Below are positions 1 to 8,420 of a stretch of 39,525 nt of DNA, piece by piece; position 1 is the stretch's first letter; the number at the start of each line of letters is the position of its first letter. The stretch is from Tritrichomonas foetus (Eukaryota > Parabasalia > Tritrichomonadida > Tritrichomonadidae). The translations under genes and the position numbers were made by a program. Where the stretch lies: positions 128,647 to 168,171 of the forward strand of contig MLAK01000938.1 in NCBI GenBank assembly GCA_001839685.1, given 5' to 3'. A model generated the notes under the pieces. The model did not search any database, had not been told where the DNA came from, and worked only from the letters and a program-made list of their open reading frames with translations.

Positions 1-306
1 AGATTTATTAATAGAGTTGTCAACAGAGTTGTCAGCAGAATTGTCAACAGAATTGTCAAAATTATCTGTGATATTTCTTACTTCTGGAAGTATTAGTTTG
101 GCTTGTCGCGTATTAGCCTTAGTAAATTGTGATGCAACAGTTTGGCAAGCAACATCATTCGTTGGGTTTGATAATAATTTACGAAAATTATTGATGCGTT
201 TTCGTCGAGGTTTGGATGGACATTGTGGGTTAAAGTATGGTATGATATTATTTTTTTCTGGTTGAACTAATTCGGTGAATGAGAAAAGTCGACTAAGAAA
301 ACTCAT
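1..306 (-). CDS. Unknown protein, N-terminal 102 residues (runs off the left edge)
   Basis: The complement is open for all 102 codons from an ATG at 304-306 to the window edge, so this is the 5' part of a gene that continues to the left. I do not recognise the family. The translated part begins MSFLSRLFSF, has a basic stretch (KPRRKR, about residues 34-39), and ends in a run of the four-residue unit D-N-S-V/A. That run comes from a 12-bp tandem repeat in the DNA. The start lies only 62 bp from the divergent rhamnosidase-like gene. Composition is protein-like rather than random, but without the rest of the gene no role can be given. The plus-strand ORF over the same bases is its shadow. Confidence 0.5.
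   Translation of the reverse strand, partial: MSFLSRLFSFTELVQPEKNNIIPYFNPQCPSKPRRKRINNFRKLLSNPTNDVACQTVASQFTKANTRQAKLILPEVRNITDNFDNSVDNSADNSVDNSINKS
16..63. repeat. 12-bp tandem repeat, four copies
   Basis: Four consecutive units of the form RTTGTCARCAGA occupy 16-27, 28-39, 40-51 and 52-63, the last one degenerate. Read on the minus strand they code for repeated Asp-Asn-Ser-Val/Ala. The period is a multiple of three, so copy-number change would keep the frame. Confidence 0.75.
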
Positions 307-368
307 TTATGATAGAAATTTTTTATGACCATAAATTTTCAATGATGGGCAAAATTTGACCTTTAATA

Positions 369-2342
369 ATGTCAGATTTGACATATACGAATCTGACAAA
401 CGAGGTGAAAATAAGGAAGTTTGACTGTAATATAATTAAAAATGAAGAACAAAAATTTGTACTTGGAAAATTGACAGCAAGATATTCTATTCCAGTAATT
501 GTAAAGGAAGAAATAAAGCCCAAACAAATAATAAAAGGTGAAAATGGAGATATTATTATTGATATGGGCAAAAATATTGTTGGGTGGCTCCAATTTAGTT
601 GTCACAATTTACCAAAAAATTTTGAAATTGTTTTGGAATTTGGTGAAATTTTACAAAATAATAACTTCTTCAGAGAGAATTTAAGAAATGCTCAACAGCA
701 ATTCAGATATGTCTCTAATGGCAAAAAATCCGTAAAGATTCATCCACATTTTACTTTTTATGGCTTTCAATATGTTCGACTGACGAATTGGCCAACCAAA
801 AATGTCAATATTAATGATTTTCTCGGATTGTCAATTTATTCTGATTTTGAGCAAATTGGTTTTGTTAAGACTTCAGACAGTCTTGTAAATAAACTTATTG
901 ATAATATTTTATGGTCTCAAAAAGACAATTTCCTGGATGTTCCAACTGATTGTCCTCAAAGAGATGAAAGAATGGGATGGACAGGTGATGCTCAAAGTTT
1001 TAGTGGAACAGCTTTGTTTAATAGCGACTGTTATGCATTTTATCGAAAATATGCACATGATTTAGCATTAATGCAAACATTTAATGATGGAATGGTACCA
1101 AATGTTGTCCCTTATTTCGGTCCAAGAGAGAAACTAATTGGTGGAAAATGTGCATGGGGAGATTCTGCATGCATTATTCCTTGGAATGTTTATTTATTTA
1201 CAGGAAAGAAACAAATCCTTGAAGAACAATTTGAATCAATGAAATCATGGGTTGATTGGATCAAAAACCATGGTAATCAAAATCAAAACCACAGGAACTC
1301 TAATTCACAGACAAAAGATCCAATTCAAAATGATTTTACACATGAAAATAACTATTTGTGGTATGGGGGCGATTTACAATTTGGTGATTGGCTTGCTTTA
1401 AATGGTCCTACACATCCTAAAGTGAATATTAAGAGAACAAAAGGTGGAACTGATACAACATTTTTATGTTCTGCTTTTTATTATTATTCAACATCACTTT
1501 TAGTCAAAGCGGCTAAGGTTTTAGGAAAGAGCGAAGTTGTTGATAAATATTCGAAATTAACGGAAAATATTTTAAATTCAGTTCGGAATGAATTCTTTTC
1601 AAAAAATGGAAGATGTGCAGTTGATACACAAACTGCATATATCATTTCGTTACAATTTGGATTAGTTCCCAAATCACAAGAAAAAGTGATTTTTTCACAA
1701 TTATTTAAATTACTTACTAAAAAAGAAATGCATTTAACAACAGGATTCATTGGAACACCTTTTATTTGTCGGGCAATTAGTGATGCTGGATTCCCTAAAT
1801 ATGCCTATGATGTATTCATGCAAACAGACTTTCCTGGATGGTTAAATCAAGTGAAAATGGGTGCTAATTCACTATGGGAAAGATGGAATTCGCTTTTGCC
1901 TAATGGAAAAGTGAATGGTGCAACAATGAATTCATTCAATCATTATTGGAGTGGATCAATTCTTGAATGGATATATAGAAATGTTGGTGGAATTATACCA
2001 ATTGAAGATAAACCTGGCTTTATGGAATTTAACCTTTGGCCTCAGCCTGGAAGTAAAATCGAAGAAATTTACATAAAATATGATTCACCAATGGGAACAA
2101 TCAAAAGTGGATGGAAATTCATCGACAACATGAATGTGAGGTATCATTTTACTGTTCCATTTAATACAATTGGTCATATGAAGCTTGAAAACGCTGATGC
2201 TTCAGAATGTAAAGTTATTAACGGAACTATATGTCTTAAACAAGATGAAAGAAACGTTGTTGCTGATTTATCTAACGGGAAATACATAATTCAATGTCCA
2301 TATGTACAAAAAGAATTTGAACCAACAGCAAAATTCAATTAA
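369..2342 (+). CDS. Alpha-L-rhamnosidase-like glycosidase (GH78), N-terminally short
   Basis: This family hydrolyses terminal alpha-L-rhamnose from plant or bacterial glycans. The start of the recognisable homology is a beta-sandwich segment (VKEEIKP through DMGKNIVGW, about residues 45-75). The (alpha/alpha)6 catalytic domain follows, with the family signature DCPQRDERMGWTGD at residues 194-207 (E200 is the likely general acid) and LWERW at 502-506 (E504 is the likely general base). An Asn/Gln-rich insertion near residues 300-325 accounts for the wide spacing of these glutamates. Bacterial relatives are usually around 900 residues and carry further N-terminal domains. Those are absent here: an in-frame TGA lies just upstream of the ATG and a divergent gene begins 62 bp away. 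No signal peptide is visible. It may be a bacterial acquisition; it may also be an eroding copy. Confidence 0.88.
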   Translation: MSDLTYTNLTNEVKIRKFDCNIIKNEEQKFVLGKLTARYSIPVIVKEEIKPKQIIKGENGDIIIDMGKNIVGWLQFSCHNLPKNFEIVLEFGEILQNNNFFRENLRNAQQQFRYVSNGKKSVKIHPHFTFYGFQYVRLTNWPTKNVNINDFLGLSIYSDFEQIGFVKTSDSLVNKLIDNILWSQKDNFLDVPTDCPQRDERMGWTGDAQSFSGTALFNSDCYAFYRKYAHDLALMQTFNDGMVPNVVPYFGPREKLIGGKCAWGDSACIIPWNVYLFTGKKQILEEQFESMKSWVDWIKNHGNQNQNHRNSNSQTKDPIQNDFTHENNYLWYGGDLQFGDWLALNGPTHPKVNIKRTKGGTDTTFLCSAFYYYSTSLLVKAAKVLGKSEVVDKYSKLTENILNSVRNEFFSKNGRCAVDTQTAYIISLQFGLVPKSQEKVIFSQLFKLLTKKEMHLTTGFIGTPFICRAISDAGFPKYAYDVFMQTDFPGWLNQVKMGANSLWERWNSLLPNGKVNGATMNSFNHYWSGSILEWIYRNVGGIIPIEDKPGFMEFNLWPQPGSKIEEIYIKYDSPMGTIKSGWKFIDNMNVRYHFTVPFNTIGHMKLENADASECKVINGTICLKQDERNVVADLSNGKYIIQCPYVQKEFEPTAKFN

Positions 2343-2694
2343 TTTTGTAAGTAAAGTATATATAGATTTATTCAATTTATTTATGTTTTTAACTAATAGA
2401 TATACAGCTTTTAACTCATGAAAAGATGTAAGTAGATATAATTTAAATTGGAGACAGAGTCATGATGTGAAATATGTTCTGATGTTTTGGCCATTTTATC
2501 TTTGTATTAATATTAAGATTTACATCTTACTTGATAAAATTAAAAAAATATGAAAATAGGCCAATTAAACTAAACGTGTCAATGAAAATAAAGAGATTAG
2601 AATCGAAATAAATTAGATACAAAAATACTAAAAATCAACAAAAAATGAATTATAAAACGCTTCATTAAATTTTACATACAAAAAATAAGCCGCA
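2343..2694. other. Convergent 3' spacer
   Basis: AT-rich spacer between the ends of the rhamnosidase-like gene (plus) and the potassium channel gene (minus). TAAA tetramers, the trichomonad polyadenylation signal known from T. vaginalis, occur within about 30 nt of both stop codons. I see no ORF, repeat or RNA gene in it. Confidence 0.6.
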
Positions 2695-4095
2695 TTATTG
2701 GGGAAATGATCCACTCATCATCTCAATTGATTGATTTAAAGATTCAATGAAGAAGTTACTCATATTTTCCATTTCATCAACAGTTCTCTCCAAGAATTTC
2801 GATGATTCTTCATGATAATCTGCTGTTCTTTTCAAATACAAAGATGAATCAATTAAATTATTCGAGAAATTGAACTTATTAACATGCTCTATTTCCCAAG
2901 AAATTTTTGAGAATCGATAAATTGAATCAACAAACTTTTGATGTATATTTCTCACAGTTAAATCTTCAGATGGATTCATATTTTCAGAAATAGTCCTCTC
3001 AATTTGCCTCAGTTCAAGAAGAGATAAAATAACAGTTGCTGCTGCTTTTTTCTGTTCATCCAATGATTTCAATCTTTGAGAAATTTCTAAAACTGATTTT
3101 TCATTATCTGTCAACTCAATTTGGTTCACAAGAAGGCCTATTGTTGTTGAAATGATAAAAGCGCCTAGAATTGCGACAATTGATGTTATAAAAATAGAAA
3201 AAGTGTTATTTTGATTTGGTGTGATGTCACCAAATCCAACTGTAGCTGAAGTAACTGTTGCCCAATAAATAGTATTGAAGTAACTCAATTCTGTATCAGA
3301 ATCGAAAGATCGAAAAGGTCGCTCGGAGATGAAAAAGAGATAAGATGCAAAAATAATAATAACAACAACAGAAACGAAAAAGAAAATCCATGCATAAGAA
3401 TAAGCAAACTCCCTAATAACTAAATTTGCATTAATTGAAGGAAGTGGAAGCGAAAAAAGTCGAAACATTTGTCTGATGGTATCTTTTTCTTTGTAAATTA
3501 AAGCAGAATCCATTAAAACATAAATAATAGAATATGTTTTGAAAAGTGAAATGAAAAGTAACCAAAAAATGTCTGGGCGAAGGAAAAAAAAAGGATGAAC
3601 AAAAGCAAGAAAAATTTCAATAATTGATGTGATTAAAGCGTTTTTTGTTCCAAGAAAATGGACAAGACTAAGTGGAAAGTAGATTTTAAGTCGATATATT
3701 CGAAAATCAAGATATATTGTAACCAATACTATTAAAACGCTAATGACACAAATAACTAGCATGACAATACCAAATTTAACTGTTGTATCATTGTCTTCAT
3801 ATTCGTGTAAGTCGGGATTCCAAGAAAGCTCGATTCGAAATATGGCGAATATAATTACGGCGATCGCGAAAAATCCATTGACGCTGTGAAAGAAAACTTG
3901 AATTCGATGTAATTTATTCATTTCTTTTGTTTGGCCTGCTGCAACTTCTCCTTCTTTGACTTCTTTATTGTTAATATGTTTATTTGCAATATCTTTCTTA
4001 AATTCTTCTTGGATCGCTTTTGCTATTGATAGGATATTTCCATTCGTACTCATTTGATTATTGATTAGAGGGAGTTCATCTAGTCTTCCCTCCAT
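2695..4095 (-). CDS. SK-type calcium/calmodulin-gated potassium channel subunit
   Basis: Six membrane segments can be placed at about residues 67-88, 107-130, 150-172, 176-200, 233-256 and 299-323, with a pore loop between the last two. The selectivity filter is T-V-G-F-G-D (285-290). The fourth segment has almost no Arg/Lys, so the channel is not expected to be voltage-gated. Directly after S6 comes LTDNEKSVLEISQRL followed by an alanine-rich helix ending ELRQIE (about 328-366). This matches the small-conductance channel calmodulin-binding domain in position and in its LT-x-x-EK and KxAA features. Both tails should be cytosolic. It likely works as a tetramer with calmodulin bound. The start is the first ATG; the divergent MLH3-like gene begins 150 bp away. 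Confidence 0.85.
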   Translation of the reverse strand: MEGRLDELPLINNQMSTNGNILSIAKAIQEEFKKDIANKHINNKEVKEGEVAAGQTKEMNKLHRIQVFFHSVNGFFAIAVIIFAIFRIELSWNPDLHEYEDNDTTVKFGIVMLVICVISVLIVLVTIYLDFRIYRLKIYFPLSLVHFLGTKNALITSIIEIFLAFVHPFFFLRPDIFWLLFISLFKTYSIIYVLMDSALIYKEKDTIRQMFRLFSLPLPSINANLVIREFAYSYAWIFFFVSVVVIIIFASYLFFISERPFRSFDSDTELSYFNTIYWATVTSATVGFGDITPNQNNTFSIFITSIVAILGAFIISTTIGLLVNQIELTDNEKSVLEISQRLKSLDEQKKAAATVILSLLELRQIERTISENMNPSEDLTVRNIHQKFVDSIYRFSKISWEIEHVNKFNFSNNLIDSSLYLKRTADYHEESSKFLERTVDEMENMSNFFIESLNQSIEMMSGSFPQ

Positions 4096-4245
4096 TTACT
4101 TCTGATAAATCTATCGTATTATTATTTTTGAAATTAATTCAGAATAATAATATAAACTATTTAAATATATAAAATAACAACGATAGGATTCAATATTTTT
4201 TTTTATGCGAATTATGATGTTGATGAGGTTGAATCAAAACAAAAA

Positions 4246-5892
4246 ATGATTCCTTCGCCAGATTCTTCTTTCCCAAATCATGTTTCTATTGCAGCAGAAT
4301 TAGTGATGAGCTCAATCGACAACAACGCGACTTCAATTTCGATTATTTATGACCTTTTTCACAATACAATCAGTGTAAAAGATAATAGCCCTGGAATTTC
4401 GAAGAAAGATTTCTACCGAGTTATTACTCAGAAGTCATCCTGCCAGTCTACTCATTTTAAGCTTCGAAACTTTAATCGCTTTTATCTATTATCCAAAATT
4501 GCAAATCTAGATATACAAACCAGAACTGCTGACGATCTGACATCTCGCCGAATTACAATTGGAAAGCCGCAAATCACATCAACACTTTTCCAGCCAGGAA
4601 CCGAGATTATTATTTCCTCAATATTTTCAAAAAATCCAATCAAACTCAGCCAAGTTTCAGACCCCAAATCAAAAAATGATTCTTTATATAAATTCAAATG
4701 TTTCTTAAACACAATTTCTTTAAATTTCCTCAACATAAAATTTATTCTGAATGGATACACAATTAATCCTACAAAGTGTTTGTATGATCGCTGGAGACTC
4801 ATTACTGGTCAATTTTTAACATTAAGTTCAAACAACCAAACCACTTTTTTCACAAGCAAAATTACTTTTGGTTTTCAATTTCCATTTTCTCATTTTATGG
4901 TCAATTTATATCCAGCCAGTCGATTAGAAATTGATGGACATGAAGAGAAGCCAATCAAAAACACAATCATTTCAATCAAAGCAGAAATCAAAGAAATTGA
5001 ATGGGAAGAAGAAGGACTTTTTCTCAAAATTTCCAAATCTTCAACAGATTTGGCTAATTCAATCAATTCTAACAGTTCTATTTCTAATTTAAACTTTAGT
5101 TCGCATGTAAACATCGGGGTCAATTTTGGTCAAGTCTTTGCAGGGAATGAAGTTTTACCAAAATTGAGAATTATTGGAATTTTTCAAAGAAGCTACATCA
5201 TTGCATATTTAGATGAAGAAAATAAAAAAGTCACACATAATATCATAAAAAATCATCAGGAATTGATTCATTTCAACAATTTAAATCCTACATTTAATAA
5301 ATTTCAAAATCTTGAAGAAAGAATTTTGAAATGTAATCAAATTCTTCATTCTAAAGGAATTTTAAATAAACCACAAAAGCGTGTTTTATATGCAATTGAC
5401 CAACACGCTGCTTCTGAGCGAGTAAATATGGAGAAACTTTTGAATAACGTTAGTGATCCTTTTCAATCCTTTGAATTGAAGAATCCAATGACAGTTCCTT
5501 TTGAACCACAGAAATGCCTTTCTCATCTGGCATTGAAGAAATTGGAAAGATGGGGTTGGAAAGTGAGAAAAGTTGGAGAAAAATGGATTCTTTATTCAAT
5601 TCCAGCAGTTGAAAAATATTTTGTTGATGATATTGCAGGAATGATGGAATACGCAGAATCTGTTGAGCGTGGTGTGGATAGTGAATATCCAAGCTGTGTC
5701 TTACATGCAATCCAAACACGCGCTTGCAAGAAGTCAATCAGGTTTGGAGATGTGATTTCGAATGAAGAAGCCAGAGCGCTATTACTCCAACTCTCAAAGT
5801 GCAAAAGACCGAACTACTGTGCACATGGAAGAACTGTCTTTGCACCAATTATGGATATAGATAATCCAAACATCACATATACACCAATATGA
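4246..5892 (+). CDS. MLH3: MLH3-like MutL homologue with decayed ATPase motifs
   Basis: MutL proteins act in mismatch repair and, for MLH3 with MLH1, in meiotic crossover resolution. The C-terminal nuclease domain is well kept: the metal-binding motif DQHA(X)2E(X)4E is D385 to E396, followed by an ACKKSIRFGD segment and the late KCKRPNYCAHGR motif. The CAHGR context resembles MLH3 more than PMS1/PMS2. The N-terminal GHKL ATPase is degenerate: E18 is present, but the Mg-binding Asn of the E-x-x-x-N box is Ser22, DNGxG reads DNSPG (46-50), and no GFRGEAL can be found. At 548 residues it is far shorter than animal MLH3 (over 1400), chiefly through a reduced linker. The upstream frame is open for about 80 bp but has no ATG. 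Confidence 0.85.
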   Translation: MIPSPDSSFPNHVSIAAELVMSSIDNNATSISIIYDLFHNTISVKDNSPGISKKDFYRVITQKSSCQSTHFKLRNFNRFYLLSKIANLDIQTRTADDLTSRRITIGKPQITSTLFQPGTEIIISSIFSKNPIKLSQVSDPKSKNDSLYKFKCFLNTISLNFLNIKFILNGYTINPTKCLYDRWRLITGQFLTLSSNNQTTFFTSKITFGFQFPFSHFMVNLYPASRLEIDGHEEKPIKNTIISIKAEIKEIEWEEEGLFLKISKSSTDLANSINSNSSISNLNFSSHVNIGVNFGQVFAGNEVLPKLRIIGIFQRSYIIAYLDEENKKVTHNIIKNHQELIHFNNLNPTFNKFQNLEERILKCNQILHSKGILNKPQKRVLYAIDQHAASERVNMEKLLNNVSDPFQSFELKNPMTVPFEPQKCLSHLALKKLERWGWKVRKVGEKWILYSIPAVEKYFVDDIAGMMEYAESVERGVDSEYPSCVLHAIQTRACKKSIRFGDVISNEEARALLLQLSKCKRPNYCAHGRTVFAPIMDIDNPNITYTPI

Positions 5893-6116
5893 ATCCTAAA
5901 TTACTGAATAAATCCATAATTATATAATTACTACGTTATTTGATTGAACCATATTTTTATCAATAATTTGGATATAACTCGATATTTAGAATTAATAGAG
6001 AAATACAAAGAGTTTCCTAAAAATATCTAATGTATTCAGATTTTGGAAAAATTTTTTTGGAAAAAAAAATCCAGATTTGAAGAAATATTTGAAATTTATG
6101 CAAATAAATGGGAAAT

Positions 6117-7424
6117 TCAACGCCTAACTATAGGGTAAAAGGTATCATCAGGAATTCCTTTCACTCTTGGATTTGGCTGTAAGTATCGGAAAGCGTTGTT
6201 GTCAGCTGTTCTCAAGAACTCTGCGCTAAACACAAAGAAAGGTGACTGGCTTTGCACGCAGTCAAACCTTGCCGCATAGATTCTGTTCTGTGGATTGTTT
6301 ACATTTCCAATAAATTCATAAGAAATGACCAGTTTTAAGTGTGGGCATGTCTCATTCACGCCCTCACTTCTATTAATAGGAATCCAATCTTGTGTGAAAA
6401 GTGGATTCGCTTGTCCCAATTTTGATATAAATGTGTAATTTAATAATAAGCTTGCGGGATTTTCATTTGAAGCTGACATTAAGCAACCACTCATTGTATC
6501 TTCACCAAACAATAATGGTGTATATTCCATTTGGTCTAGTGGAAGACAGTCTGTTCCAAAAGGCACAGGGAAGTTCATATTTGCTGAAATATTGGATCTT
6601 CTCACAATTACTGGCTGATTGAATGAATAACCAAATTCGCCAGCTTTAAATGAATTGATTTGACTCTCATTTGTATAAAACATAACATCAACTTCAACAG
6701 TAACCATTTCATCATTTAATGCTGATTTATTATATCGAGTCACATAAAGGCTTACGTTTGTCACTTTTTGTGTAGTTTCATTATAAAGAAAAGTATAACT
6801 CATTGAACGAACAGGAGCATCAGCACCAGCATCAGCATCATTTAATTGAACGTTAACTCTTTGGTCAAATGCTTCAATATATTGAGGGAAAATTGTAGAA
6901 ACATTAAAAGCGCTTGAATTATAAACACATTTTGATGATTTAACAGAAACAAAGAATTCAAGCGGCCTGGTTGAAAATTGACAATCCACTGATGTTGCTG
7001 ATGGCGTTGGAATGAAAATTCGATTATTTGTGGTGTTTGGATCTGATGCCAATATTCCGATTATTGGGCTTTGGTAGGAATAGTTGCTACTGTTGATTAC
7101 TTGGTCGGCTGATTCGTACATGAGGAAAGGATCTGTTGAGAGGTTGATTGGAACACCGTCTGGAATAAATTGGTTATTGAATGATTCGAATTGAATGTTT
7201 CTGTGGTCTTTGTAGACACAGAACATTTCTTTGAGGAGCCAATCGACGAGTGGAATGGATTGTTGGAAAGGCGTTGACGGGCAATGTGGTAATCTGTCTG
7301 GTTTTGTTGTATTGATTGTGCAGGGTGCGCTACAAAGCCCAGTCGTGTTGTCGCAGGTGCAAGCTGTCGTACTGACAATTACTCTGTATACGGCGGAAAG
7401 AAAGAATGGGAGAATGAAAAACAT
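6117..7424 (-). CDS. Tectonic-like secreted protein of the ciliary transition zone
   Basis: Tectonics sit at the base of cilia and help form the membrane diffusion barrier with the MKS/B9 module. The protein begins with a hydrophobic signal peptide (about residues 1-20) followed at once by a CxC-rich stretch (CTCD at 22-25, then several Cys), as in tectonics. Further family marks are GYSFNQPV (265-272), PLLFGEDTMSGC (303-314), which resembles the tectonic P-V-x-F-G-E-N-x-x-x-G-C signature, and a terminal DDTFYPI (426-432), which resembles the tectonic EDxFYPF ending. Many N-x-S/T sites fit a secreted glycoprotein. No C-terminal membrane span is visible, as in TCTN1-type members. The call rests on motif recall, not on a search. 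Confidence 0.72.
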   Translation of the reverse strand: MFFILPFFLSAVYRVIVSTTACTCDNTTGLCSAPCTINTTKPDRLPHCPSTPFQQSIPLVDWLLKEMFCVYKDHRNIQFESFNNQFIPDGVPINLSTDPFLMYESADQVINSSNYSYQSPIIGILASDPNTTNNRIFIPTPSATSVDCQFSTRPLEFFVSVKSSKCVYNSSAFNVSTIFPQYIEAFDQRVNVQLNDADAGADAPVRSMSYTFLYNETTQKVTNVSLYVTRYNKSALNDEMVTVEVDVMFYTNESQINSFKAGEFGYSFNQPVIVRRSNISANMNFPVPFGTDCLPLDQMEYTPLLFGEDTMSGCLMSASNENPASLLLNYTFISKLGQANPLFTQDWIPINRSEGVNETCPHLKLVISYEFIGNVNNPQNRIYAARFDCVQSQSPFFVFSAEFLRTADNNAFRYLQPNPRVKGIPDDTFYPIVRR

Positions 7425-8002
7425 TTTTTGATTTTTTGTTTATTTTATTTTTAAAAATCAAACAGAAAAAATTATAAACTTATCAATTTAATAAGTTAAC
7501 GTATGCCTTGGTTGAGGAAACGGTATTTTACTATATTATATAATTTTATATGAATCAATAAAATATTGAGATAGTGCATATAAAGTTTTGTATCTTAAAA
7601 AGTTCTCTCGTGATTTTCAGATATATGATGAATGTGAACTGTTGGTAAATTGGTTCATAAATGCTATTCTTTTTATTATCATCTGAATAAACATAATAAT
7701 GAATCAGAAATGATCTAAAAAGTTCAATGCTGACATATAAAAATTTGTCAATTCTATCATTTCATTTCTAGTAGGTTTTGAGTGCTCATTTCATAATGTA
7801 AGTATTTTTGGATTATGTTATCCATCATGAAGTTCTTTGAATGTTCATATTTGGTATATTATCATTTCAGGACACATTATTGAAGATAGAGAAAACAACA
7901 AAATATATGTGAGATAATACGAACATTATTCATTTTATTCATCACAAATTTTTACATTTTCTTCTTCTTTTTTCTATTTTTCTAAACTTTTTTTTTTATT
8001 TT
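7425..8002. other. Spacer upstream of the tectonic-like gene
   Basis: AT-rich region between the start of the tectonic-like gene and the 3' end of the ankyrin gene, both on minus. It contains two copies of the octamer AAAAAGTT, at 7597-7604 and 7717-7724, 120 bp apart. No credible ORF or RNA gene is seen. Confidence 0.5.
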
Positions 8003-8420
8003 TTACATCAAAATTGCTTTCGTTCGAAGAATTTTGGCAATTTCATCATAATTATTATCAAAAGCGAGATCAAAAGCAGTTTTACCGTCATTTGTTTTTG
8101 CATTTACTTCTGTGACTTCGTTTGATAATAGAATCCGCACAAGTTGAATATGATTTTTTTTGGCTGCAGCATGAAGTGGCGTCTCACCATGAGAATATTC
8201 GCGAGTGTTTACATCAATTCCAGGACATGATAAAAGTCTAATTAAAATATCTTCATATCCATTTAAACAAGTTATATAAAGTGGAGTTTGTCCGCGATCA
8301 TTCTGCACATTTATCTTTATGCCTTTTTGCTTTAAAAGAAGACACACTATTTCAATTTCACCTTTCTCACATGCAGTAAAAAGTGGTGTACAATGAATCT
8401 TTATGATGTAAAACTCCTTC
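8003..8420 (-). CDS. Ankyrin-repeat protein, C-terminal part after a frameshift
   Basis: This frame carries the remaining ankyrin repeats of the gene at 8367-9983: CTPLFTACEKGE, then DRGQTPLYITCLNG, SHGETPLHAAAKK and a final DGKTAFDLA unit, ending in a normal stop. The preceding frame runs out at 8367 in non-ankyrin sequence, so the two frames belong to one gene. The ATG at 8477-8479 that opens this frame further upstream codes for nothing ankyrin-like and is unlikely to be a real start. Either a deletion or insertion has disabled the gene, or a very short intron is removed, or the assembly has an error here. The junction lies at about 8395-8425. Confidence 0.7.

Noticed and set aside
17..265. 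Plus-strand 82-codon ORF at the left edge
   Set aside because: It begins without an ATG and is the shadow of the better minus-strand frame, which is open over all 306 bases with an ATG start.
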